64,000 nt of DNA from assembly GCA_016707205.1 (NCBI GenBank), contig JADJHZ010000024.1, forward strand, positions 1-64,000, in the 5' to 3' direction. This document shows, piece by piece, positions 27,811 to 35,131 of this stretch. The notes beneath the pieces were generated by a model, which ran no database searches, was not told the origin of the DNA, and was given only the letters and a program-made list of their open reading frames with translations. Position 1 is the stretch's first letter; each line of letters opens with the position of its first letter. The stretch comes from Haliscomenobacter sp. GTDB lineage: Bacteria; Bacteroidota; Bacteroidia; Chitinophagales; Saprospiraceae. Both the position numbers and the translations under genes were made by a program.

Positions 27811-27842
27811 AAATGCAAAGGTTTCAACCAACCTTTGCATTT
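27811..27842 (+). terminator. Hairpin terminator after the flavoprotein gene
   Basis: AAATGCAAAGGTT (27811-27823) pairs perfectly with AACCTTTGCATTT (27830-27842) around a 6-nt loop. A T-rich CTTTTG follows. Confidence 0.75.
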
Positions 27843-27967
27843 CTTTTGCAATCTATTAAATAAAGTAATAAATTGGGGGATAATGGCAATAATCCTCCTA
27901 AAGATAGGTTTTAACTTTAGAAGTTTTTTGTCGGCTTAAGTTTCATAAACTAGTGAGTGTAGAGTAG

Positions 27968-27997
27968 TGGTCTTCCATTCTGGGAGGCCATTTTTTT
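27968..27997 (+). terminator. Terminator-like hairpin in the leader of the deacylase gene
   Basis: TGGTCTTCC (27968-27976) pairs with GGGAGGCCA (27982-27990), with two G-T wobbles, and is followed by seven T. It lies 202 bp past the previous stop and 117 bp before the next start. It could be a second terminator or a leader attenuator. Confidence 0.5.
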
Positions 27998-28113
27998 CTA
28001 CTTCCAAAACGAACCAGGACCGGAATACGCTGCCTGCTATTTTAATTTTTTTTAACTTTTCCGTCTTTCATCTAAAAACCCCTTACTATTCCATCCATTT
28101 ACTCATCGTACGC

Positions 28114-29115
28114 ATGCAAGGAAGAAAAAACGCGATCCGGCTAACAGCAGGCAATGTTCCCGTAGTGGATGAACTGCGCATTCAGGATACGCCTCCGGGC
28201 ACCATTGGCGAATACTGGCTAAATCTGGTACATAACGGGATTGGAGAGCCGATCAACATCCCCTTCATGGTTGCCCGTGGCAAAGAGGAAGGGCCTATCG
28301 TAGGGTTAACTGCAGCCATCCATGGAAATGAGCTGAATGGCATTGCCCTGATCCAGAAGTTGTTCCGCGATTTGGACCCAACGGTGCTAAAGGGCAGCGT
28401 GGTTGGCGTATTAGTGCTCAACGTACCCGGCCTGCTTTTGGAAAAACGGCAGTTCAACGACGGCTCCGACCTGAACCGCATTGCGCCCGGAAGGCCCGAT
28501 GGAAACGTGAGCCAGGTGTATATCCACCGGCTCGTGCAAAAGATCCTTCCGGAGTTTGAATACCTGATCGACCTGCACACCGCCAGTTTCGGAAGGGTCA
28601 ACTCCTGGTATATCCGGGCCGATATGAACGCTCCCAAAACCGCGCGCATGGCCCGGCTTCAGAACCCGGAGATCCTGCTTCACAATAAAGCCAACGACGG
28701 CACCTTCCGGGGCGCCGCCAGCGCTATGGGCATTGAAGCGATCACTTTGGAGTTAAGAGATCCCCATATTTTCCAGCAAAACGTTATCGCCGAAGCACTG
28801 GTAGGAATCCGGAATGTACTTTACGACCTGGGCATGCTGGAAGGCGCCATTCAAATGCACGAAAAACCCACCCTTTTATGCGAAAGCTCTTACTGGATCT
28901 ACACCGACGAGGGGGGCATCCTGGAGGTGTTTCCTTCGGTGGGAAGTTTTGTCCAAAAGGGAGCGCTCATCGCCGAAGTGCGGAATATTTTTGGCCAGTT
29001 ACACCGGCAGTATGTCGCCCCAGAGTACGGGGTGGTGATCGGCAAAGGTATTGACCCCATCAGCCCTACCGGAGGGCGCATCCTGCACCTGGGAATCCGG
29101 CCAAAATACCTGTAG
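28114..29115 (+). CDS. Succinylglutamate desuccinylase/aspartoacylase (AstE/AspA) family zinc deacylase
   Basis: I place the start at 28114 (MQGRKNAIRLTAG) because upstream codons in the open frame lack protein-like character; this gives 333 residues. The zinc motif is HGNELNG near residue 68, with a distal His in YLIDLHTASFGR near residue 155. These are the M14-like zinc ligands of the AstE/AspA family, which hydrolyse N-acyl amino acids. A C-terminal beta domain (GGILEVFPSVGSFVQKGALI) is typical. The exact substrate is unknown. It converges with the porin gene, stop to stop, with 3 bp between. Confidence 0.85.
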   Translation: MQGRKNAIRLTAGNVPVVDELRIQDTPPGTIGEYWLNLVHNGIGEPINIPFMVARGKEEGPIVGLTAAIHGNELNGIALIQKLFRDLDPTVLKGSVVGVLVLNVPGLLLEKRQFNDGSDLNRIAPGRPDGNVSQVYIHRLVQKILPEFEYLIDLHTASFGRVNSWYIRADMNAPKTARMARLQNPEILLHNKANDGTFRGAASAMGIEAITLELRDPHIFQQNVIAEALVGIRNVLYDLGMLEGAIQMHEKPTLLCESSYWIYTDEGGILEVFPSVGSFVQKGALIAEVRNIFGQLHRQYVAPEYGVVIGKGIDPISPTGGRILHLGIRPKYL

Positions 29116-29118
29116 CAA

Positions 29119-30435
29119 TCAAAAAATAGCATGCATACCTAAGCCCAGCCAATTTCCCCGACGGATCGCACCTACGCCGCTTTCTGTGAAATACATATTC
29201 ACCTGCGCACCGTCGCCCGCGGCGCCTGCATCGCCAAGCCGCCAGGTATAATGCAGGAGTAGTTTCAGCCGCCGTTGCTGCAGATGCCAGTTCAACCCGG
29301 CATCCAGGGTCTTCTCCGACCCTGCAGACATTTTAAGAGCGGCGGCGTCTGCCTGCCCTTGCGCATCCATAGGGCCATCGAAAAACATGACCATGAACGC
29401 CGGCTCAAGAAAGGCTTTTCCCCCAACCACCCAGTTATAACTCCCCCTAACGTGTCCTGTATATTCAACGGATTGAACCGCAAGGGGTCCGTTTCCTCCG
29501 CCGGGATGCTCGCCTTCCCGCCAAAGACGGTTGATCTCTCCATCGATATTCCAGGGGCCCCAGTTGAAGAGCACATCTGCGGCGAGAGCCCCACTGCTTC
29601 GGAAAACGTCGGTCTGGCCTTGCCAGGCGCCGTTCAGGGCGAAGGTGACGCCTTTGCGCTGGTTGTAGAAGTTCAGGTTGTAGTTTAATGCGTACCGCTC
29701 CCATTCGGGATCGCCCAATGAAACGGCCAGGCGCCCCGCCCAAACGGGAGAAAAGCGGTTTCCGGTAGTGATCCCGTTCCGGCTTAAATACGGTGGGGTA
29801 AAAACGCCCAGGTTGTAGTTTATAGCTACCCGTCCCTCGCTTGCCTGCAAAAGTCCTCCCAGGTTCAGCCCCATGGCCCGGCCAGGGCCAAAACCAGTCA
29901 GATGCCGGCGCAGGTAGTTTTGAGACATCGATTTTTCAATAGAAGACACTGCCCATGCACCGGTGATGCTTTCCCGGCTATACTGGGGCCGGAAATACCC
30001 TCCAACGAGGAATAAGCGCTCGCTTTTGGGAATAAGCCGCCATTCCAGAAAAGCATCCCAAATACCCAAGTCAGGAACCGAGGCATTGTTCGTCCCACCA
30101 ACTGTCCCGGTGAGCGCATCGCGGCCGATCAGGTCGTAGGCGGTCAGGACGGTCAGACGCAAGTCCTCAAAAGGCTGGGCGCGAAATCCGATGCGGGCCC
30201 GCCGCAACTGGACGTTAAACCGATCGTCTACCGGCTCGTATGCCTGAGCAGAGGACTGGTATATTTCCTCGTTGACGCTGTACAGACTCCAGAGCTGAAA
30301 CATAAGAAAAGGCTCGATCTTGAACCCTTCTTTAAATTTAACCCATTTGTCAAAAGCAGGCGGCGCTTCCTGACATCCCGCCCGGCCATAGTTCAATAAA
30401 AAAATGGCCGTTAGCAATAATAAGCGACATCGCAT
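29119..30435 (-). CDS. Outer-membrane porin, phosphate-selective porin (OprO/OprP)-like
   Basis: The protein has 438 residues with a signal peptide (MRCRLLLLTAIFLLNYGRAG). The body alternates hydrophobic and polar residues as in a beta-barrel, and ends in an aromatic residue (LGLGMHAIF). FNVQLRRARIGFRAQPFEDL and GIWDAFLEWRLIP are typical of the OprO/P-like family in Bacteroidota (RRAR motif of the first strands). The ion specificity cannot be inferred. It lies downstream of the sulfur operon and is separated from it by a terminator. Confidence 0.75.
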   Translation of the reverse strand: MRCRLLLLTAIFLLNYGRAGCQEAPPAFDKWVKFKEGFKIEPFLMFQLWSLYSVNEEIYQSSAQAYEPVDDRFNVQLRRARIGFRAQPFEDLRLTVLTAYDLIGRDALTGTVGGTNNASVPDLGIWDAFLEWRLIPKSERLFLVGGYFRPQYSRESITGAWAVSSIEKSMSQNYLRRHLTGFGPGRAMGLNLGGLLQASEGRVAINYNLGVFTPPYLSRNGITTGNRFSPVWAGRLAVSLGDPEWERYALNYNLNFYNQRKGVTFALNGAWQGQTDVFRSSGALAADVLFNWGPWNIDGEINRLWREGEHPGGGNGPLAVQSVEYTGHVRGSYNWVVGGKAFLEPAFMVMFFDGPMDAQGQADAAALKMSAGSEKTLDAGLNWHLQQRRLKLLLHYTWRLGDAGAAGDGAQVNMYFTESGVGAIRRGNWLGLGMHAIF

Positions 30436-30490
30436 ACGTCCTGATTTTACCGATCACAAAAATAAGAAACGATACCTAAGTGGGCAGGCC

Positions 30491-30522
30491 AAAAAAAACG
30501 GCGGCTTCGCAGAGAAGCCGCC
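30491..30522 (-). terminator. Rho-independent terminator for the YeeE/thioredoxin operon
   Basis: GGCGGCTTC (30500-30508) pairs with GAAGCCGCC (30514-30522) around a 5-nt loop. On the minus strand it is followed by eight T (A-run at 30491-30498). It is placed 57 bp after the stop at 30579. Confidence 0.9.
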
Positions 30523-30578
30523 CATTCAAACCCTAATGAAAATCACCCGATTATTATCTTAAAACCTACGGTAATTCC

Positions 30579-30992
30579 TCAATGCGGGAGCTTATGCTTG
30601 ACCAGCCCATAAGAAAAGGTCCCCAAAATAGCGCCGGCAATAACGACTAGAACGATCCAGTATCCGTGCCCAACCAGCACGTACATAGGACCTGGGCAGC
30701 ACCCCACCAGCGCCCATCCCAGTCCAAAAATCGTACCTGAAATCAGGTGCCGGGCCAGGTTAAATGGCAATGGGTTATATCCCACCACGGTTCCATTCCA
30801 GGTCTTCATCTTCGTACGTTTCATAATCTGGAGGATGATGGCCCCAAGCACCACCGCGGTGCCAATGATCCCGAACATGTGAAAGCTCTCCAGGCGGAAC
30901 ATCTCGTGAATGCGAAACCAGGAGATGGCTTCCGACTTCGTCATCGTGATGCCGAAGAAAATCCCTACGGCAAAAAAGGCTATATTTTTCAT
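30579..30992 (-). CDS. YeeE/YedE-type sulfur transporter half, DUF6691 family membrane protein
   Basis: The protein has 137 residues and about four transmembrane helices (IAFFAVGIFFGITM, MFGIIGTAVVLGAIIL, GTIFGLGWALVGCCPGPMYV, VLVVIAGAILGTFSYG). GCCPGP carries the conserved Cys of this family, where Cys residues relay thiosulfate or sulfide through the channel. It is the short partner of the YeeE/YedE protein 34 bp upstream, and the two are normally adjacent. It is the last gene of the thioredoxin-yeeE operon. Confidence 0.88.
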   Translation of the reverse strand: MKNIAFFAVGIFFGITMTKSEAISWFRIHEMFRLESFHMFGIIGTAVVLGAIILQIMKRTKMKTWNGTVVGYNPLPFNLARHLISGTIFGLGWALVGCCPGPMYVLVGHGYWIVLVVIAGAILGTFSYGLVKHKLPH

Positions 30993-31026
30993 TATACTTT
31001 TCCAGTTAATGGTTGAGGGAAATAAA

Positions 31027-31620
31027 TTATCCGAAAATCAGCGGCATCAGCAGGTGCGTCATGACCAGGCCTCCAATAAAAAACCCGATCACCGTGACCA
31101 GAGACGGCAACTGAAGGTGAGCTAACCCCGTGATCCCATGGCCGGAGGTACATCCGTCCGCATACCGGGATCCAAACCCTACCAAAAATCCGCCTAATAG
31201 CGCCAGGATAATCCCTTTCACGCTGGAAAAGTTAAAAAACGCAGTTGGTATAAACCCCAGCCCTTTTGAATCGCCTTCGGGATAAGAGAGCCCCCAATCG
31301 GACAGGTGGTTGATAGTCGACTGAGAAATGGCTACCGCTTCCGGGCTGCGCAGGTACAATCCGGCGATGACTCCCCCGGCTAGTCCGCCGAAAACAAACA
31401 CCATTCGCCAGGTTTCGTTGGGCCAGTCAACCTTGAAAAAATCATTGATCTTTTCGGCGCCGAAAAGCCCGCAAGTGTCTTTAAACGTCATCGACACCCC
31501 AAAACTGCGTCCCATCCAGGTCAGCAGGAAGATGACTAATGCGATGGCGGCCCCCGAAACCGACCAATGCCAGGGCTGGCTGATCAGCTCCACAAAGCCA
31601 AGTGTGAGCGTTGTTTTCAT
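31027..31620 (-). CDS. YeeE/YedE family (thiosulfate/sulfur) transport protein
   Basis: The protein has 197 residues and about five transmembrane helices. The signature GFGSRYADGCTSGHGITGLA holds the conserved Cys in the GCTSGH motif of YeeE/YedE proteins, known from thiosulfate uptake (TsuA-type). It lies between the thioredoxin (39 bp upstream) and the DUF6691 half (34 bp downstream) in one operon. This arrangement is common in Bacteroidota sulfur-oxidation clusters. Confidence 0.9.
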   Translation of the reverse strand: MKTTLTLGFVELISQPWHWSVSGAAIALVIFLLTWMGRSFGVSMTFKDTCGLFGAEKINDFFKVDWPNETWRMVFVFGGLAGGVIAGLYLRSPEAVAISQSTINHLSDWGLSYPEGDSKGLGFIPTAFFNFSSVKGIILALLGGFLVGFGSRYADGCTSGHGITGLAHLQLPSLVTVIGFFIGGLVMTHLLMPLIFG

Positions 31621-31659
31621 ACGTATTGTTCGATTTAAATTGGTTTCGGCTAACGGATC

Positions 31660-31977
31660 TTATACTTCCTGCTCCGCATATTGGTTGATCACCGAAGTCA
31701 ATTGATGCGCCGATTGCATACCGGACTGGCGCCACTTAACCTGCCCCTTTTTGAACAGCACAAAGGTTGGAACACCAACAATCTGCATTTGCTGCGCAAG
31801 CGCCGGGTTGCGGTCGACGTCGATTTTAACGATCGAGGCTTTTTCTCCAATCGCTCCTGCCACGTCGCGCAAAATAGGCGCCATTGCCTTGCAAGGCCCG
31901 CACCATTCTGCCGAAAAATCTACTAAAACCGGCTTGTCCCCGGCAATCAACTCCTTGAAAGATACTTTCTTCTCCAT
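31660..31977 (-). CDS. trxA: Thioredoxin
   Basis: The start at 31977 (MEKKVSFKEL) gives 105 residues, the usual thioredoxin length; the longer frame upstream lacks thioredoxin similarity. The active site WCGPC has Cys at residues 26 and 29, and the cis-Pro is in VGVPTFVLF. It reduces protein disulfides and, in this setting, may handle persulfide carriers. It heads an operon with the YeeE pair and is divergent from the cysteine dioxygenase fusion. A Crp-like palindrome lies 82 bp upstream. Confidence 0.93.
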   Translation of the reverse strand: MEKKVSFKELIAGDKPVLVDFSAEWCGPCKAMAPILRDVAGAIGEKASIVKIDVDRNPALAQQMQIVGVPTFVLFKKGQVKWRQSGMQSAHQLTSVINQYAEQEV

Positions 31978-32058
31978 TTTATGTACATTTAAAGATAAAC
32001 AACGCTTTTGATTTAAGCGTTGTACGGGGCAAATATCGTTTCTCCCCTGGCTCCCAAC

Positions 32059-32074
32059 AGTGACCCGCGTCACA
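32059..32074. promoter_or_regulatory. Crp/Fnr-like palindrome, divergent thioredoxin and cysteine dioxygenase promoters
   Basis: AGTGA-CCCGCG-TCACA is a near-perfect dyad. It lies 82 bp before the thioredoxin start and 126 bp before the dioxygenase fusion. Similar sites precede four other sulfur genes in this window. Confidence 0.6.
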
Positions 32075-32199
32075 ATCCGAAAAAATCTGATCCGGGTGAC
32101 GGGAATCACTCAAATATTCAGGCGCTCCCGTTATTTTTATACCGACAGAAAACAGTTTGCAGGCGCGTTCTGCCGGAATGTGCCAAAAGCGTTTTAACC

Positions 32200-33828
32200 A
32201 TGGCAAACACCCAGCTTCCTCCTTCGCTCCAATCCATTGCCGACTACCTTCACCACAATCGCTACCTCACCCCTGGCCAGATGAGAAAGCTCCTGCTCAA
32301 TGCGAACGTCCGCCCGGAAGAATTACTCCCCTGGGCCGATTTTGACCATCCGGATACCGATAGTTACGGACGAAAAATGGCGTATAAAGGTCCTAATTTC
32401 GAGATCATGATCATGTCGTGGAAACCGGGAGACGTTTCCTCCATCCATGATCACGGGCATACCCAGTGGGGGGCAGTCCAGGTGTTTGGCCCTGCCGAGC
32501 ACGCTACCTTCCGGGTTGACAGCGGCAGGATCAGTACCTTGGCCCGGTGGCAGATGGAACCTTACGAAGCGGTTGGAGTGCATCACGACCTCATACATCA
32601 GATGGGCAACCCCACAGCAGATCAGCCCTTCCTCAGCCTGCACATTTACGGAGAGCCCGAGGACGACCCCTCCATTACCGGCGACGCCCGGATTTTTGAT
32701 CTGTTCAAGCAACAGATCCAGCGCACCAACGGCGGCGTGTTCTTTGCCTTACCCCTGGCGGCTATCGCCGCTTCCGAACCAGCGCCGGTCCCGGATTTTC
32801 CGACAAAGATCCGTTTCCACACCGAACTATTCCGCCGGATACGCAAAATGGCGCCATCCGATTACCAAGGCGCCGGTTACGCGCTGGAAGAAGTTCAAGC
32901 AGCGATTTTCGCTCCCGAAAACCGCGATTTTTTGCTTCGTTGCCTGGAAGCCAACGCCGGCCCTGATGGACGCCAAACCAACTCGGTCTATTGGCGCATC
33001 CTCAACCGCGAACTTAAAGAAGCCGCTAAACTCCAGCGCGAACTCCAGGACGAAACGGCCCAGAGCGACCGTTTTCATCGGTATGCGGAATTTTACGACG
33101 CGGTTATCGGCCAGCCCAGTTTCGACCAATTCATGCGCCAATACCTGGAATTTGTTACCCGCCAATACGGCATTTCCTGGCCTCATCAAACAGTCCTTTC
33201 CCTGGGATGCGGCACCGGCCTGGTAGAACGGCATTTGATCGACCAGTTCCACGTTCCTTATGCCCAGCTCTGGGGCACAGATATTTCGCCCGCCATGCTG
33301 GAAGAAGCCCGGAAGCGCATTCAGGCTTGGGAACTGGATATTTTGAAGATGGAAGAAAAAACCGGCGGACACTCGTGGGACGTGGCGTTCAGTGGCCTCA
33401 ACGTATTCCACTATCTTCCCCATACTGCTTTTGAACAAGCCGTAAAGGCGGCGGCTTCCCAACTCCGCCCCGGCGGGTATTTCCTGGGGGATTTCATCAC
33501 TCCGGACCATATCCGGTGGTATCCGAACATCCTCTACTCGCGCGATAAGCAGGTAATTTCCCTGCGGACGCCCCTCCTGGTGGAAGATCAGGGCGCGGTC
33601 TTTCAGGAAAGCGAGATTATCAACATCAGCTTTGCCGGTGGACCGATGGAGGTCACCTATGCCGGAAAGCACAAACGGTTTTTGCCTCCCATGAACCGTA
33701 TCCGCCGCTATTTTGAACGCCATTTCGCCGGCGGCGTAGACCTGTACGACGCGGTTACCCTGGCCCCTATACCAGAAGTTGCAGATAGCTGCCCTTCGAC
33801 GCGTTATATCGTCGTAGCCAAAAAATAA
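32200..33828 (+). CDS. Cysteine dioxygenase fused to a SAM-dependent methyltransferase
   Basis: I place the start at 32200 (MANTQLPPSL), where homologous content begins; this gives 542 residues. Residues ~1-165 are a cysteine dioxygenase type I cupin: SWKPGDVSSIHDHGHTQWGA holds iron ligands His83 and His85, and His133 (LIHQMGN) is the third. This family oxidises cysteine to cysteine sulfinate. From about residue 310 a class I methyltransferase follows, with motif I LSLGCGTG near 333-340 and WGTDISPAMLEEARKR after it. Both parts look intact. The flanking genes deal with sulfur compounds. The methyl acceptor is unknown. The GNAT gene follows after 11 bp. Confidence 0.85.
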   Translation: MANTQLPPSLQSIADYLHHNRYLTPGQMRKLLLNANVRPEELLPWADFDHPDTDSYGRKMAYKGPNFEIMIMSWKPGDVSSIHDHGHTQWGAVQVFGPAEHATFRVDSGRISTLARWQMEPYEAVGVHHDLIHQMGNPTADQPFLSLHIYGEPEDDPSITGDARIFDLFKQQIQRTNGGVFFALPLAAIAASEPAPVPDFPTKIRFHTELFRRIRKMAPSDYQGAGYALEEVQAAIFAPENRDFLLRCLEANAGPDGRQTNSVYWRILNRELKEAAKLQRELQDETAQSDRFHRYAEFYDAVIGQPSFDQFMRQYLEFVTRQYGISWPHQTVLSLGCGTGLVERHLIDQFHVPYAQLWGTDISPAMLEEARKRIQAWELDILKMEEKTGGHSWDVAFSGLNVFHYLPHTAFEQAVKAAASQLRPGGYFLGDFITPDHIRWYPNILYSRDKQVISLRTPLLVEDQGAVFQESEIINISFAGGPMEVTYAGKHKRFLPPMNRIRRYFERHFAGGVDLYDAVTLAPIPEVADSCPSTRYIVVAKK

Positions 33829-33839
33829 TCCCTCTACCT

Positions 33840-34370
33840 ATGAACCAAATCCAAATCCTTCAGGCGCAACCTGAACACCTGCTCGAATTGGTGGATCTCA
33901 GCCGCGAAACCTTTATCGACACCTACGAACACCAGAACGATCCCTTACATTTCTGGGATTACGTGGAATCCGCATTTACCGAGGAAAAACTGCAGCAGGA
34001 ACTTTTGTCGCACGAGGCGCTTTTCTTCCTCGCTTATTATGACGGCGGTTTGGCGGGATATTGCAAAATCCATCTCAACCGGCAGGTTTCAGGACTTCCT
34101 GTGGAGGGGCCGCATATGGAGCTGGAACGAATTTACGTTCAAAAACTATACAAAGGCTTGGGCATTGGGAGGGCGCTTCTGGATAAAGCTATAGAAACCG
34201 GACAATCCTGCGGGCAAGCATATCTATGGCTGGGGGTTTGGAAGAAAAACGCGCCTTCCATCCGCTGGTACGAGCGGCAGGGCTTCGCCCAATTCGGTGA
34301 GCAATGCTTCCTGATGGGCGCCGACCCGCAGGACGACTGGCTGATGTATCTTAAATTACCACAATTATGA
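33840..34370 (+). CDS. GNAT family N-acetyltransferase
   Basis: The protein has 176 residues. The acetyl-CoA motif is present as LERIYVQKLYKGLGIGRALL (R/Q-x-x-G-x-G/A pattern), followed by YLWLGVWKKNAPSIRWYERQ and GF, typical of the RimI/PhnO-like branch. The substrate is unknown. It lies 11 bp after the dioxygenase-methyltransferase gene and overlaps the next gene by ATGA (4 bp), so the three genes form one operon. Confidence 0.9.
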   Translation: MNQIQILQAQPEHLLELVDLSRETFIDTYEHQNDPLHFWDYVESAFTEEKLQQELLSHEALFFLAYYDGGLAGYCKIHLNRQVSGLPVEGPHMELERIYVQKLYKGLGIGRALLDKAIETGQSCGQAYLWLGVWKKNAPSIRWYERQGFAQFGEQCFLMGADPQDDWLMYLKLPQL

Positions 34371-35131
34371 ATAGCTGGAATTTAACCAAGAAACGGGCAC
34401 TGATCACCGGAAGCAGCAAAGGCATCGGATTTGCTGCCGCGCGCGAGGTCGGGCTTTTGGGCGCTGAAGTTTGCCTGATCGCCCGGCATGAACCGGGCCT
34501 TCAGACCGCCATAAACGAACTGGAACAATTGGGGATACAGGTCTGGGGCATTGCTGCGGATGTTAGCCACCCCCGCGACCAGCAGCGGATTCTGGAAAAC
34601 GTGCTGAATCGCTGGGACCGGCTGGATATCCTGGTCAATAATACTGGGATGAATATCCGGAAAAGCTATGCTGAATACGAGGAAAGCGAGTACCGCCGCG
34701 TTTTCGAGACCAATTTGTTTAGCGCGATGGCCATAACCCAGTTGCTTTTCCCCCTGCTTAAAGCGTCGGGCAACGCCAGCGTCGTCAATGTAGCTTCCGT
34801 GGCGGGGATGGTGGATGTGCGCAGCGGAGCGCCCTATGGCATGACCAAAGCCGGCCTGATTCAAATGACCCGCCACCTGGCGGTGGAATGGGCGCCGCTG
34901 GGCATCCGCGTCAACGCTGTTTCGCCCTGGTACACCCGTACTCCGTTGGCCGAACCGGTGCTTCAACAGCCGGACCGCCTGGCGCTCATCCTGAACAATA
35001 CGCCCATGGGCCGCATCGCGGAAGCGGAAGAAGTAGCTGCAGCTATAGCGTTCTTGTGCATGGACAAAGCATCTTACATCACCGGCCAAAATCTGGTGGT
35101 GGACGGAGGTATGACCGCTCAGGGGATGTAA
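34367..35131 (+). CDS. Short-chain dehydrogenase/reductase (tropinone reductase-like)
   Basis: The protein has 254 residues. The cofactor motif is TGSSKGIG near residues 14-21, NNTG in place of NNAG, and the catalytic Ser and YGMTK carry the active site. The C-terminus DGGMTAQGM closes the fold. The sequence resembles tropinone reductase-like SDRs. The start overlaps the GNAT stop by 4 bp. The last 13 bp overlap the end of the convergent DUF255 gene. Confidence 0.9.
   Translation: MNSWNLTKKRALITGSSKGIGFAAAREVGLLGAEVCLIARHEPGLQTAINELEQLGIQVWGIAADVSHPRDQQRILENVLNRWDRLDILVNNTGMNIRKSYAEYEESEYRRVFETNLFSAMAITQLLFPLLKASGNASVVNVASVAGMVDVRSGAPYGMTKAGLIQMTRHLAVEWAPLGIRVNAVSPWYTRTPLAEPVLQQPDRLALILNNTPMGRIAEAEEVAAAIAFLCMDKASYITGQNLVVDGGMTAQGM

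Larger units (their letters stand above)
27767..28113. other. Intergenic region with two terminator-like hairpins
   Basis: The 347 bp between the flavoprotein and the deacylase gene hold a terminator at 27811-27842 and a second hairpin with a T-run at 27968-27997. I see no ORF with coding character. The AT-rich stretch 27843-27960 has no clear TAnnTTTG box. Confidence 0.6.
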
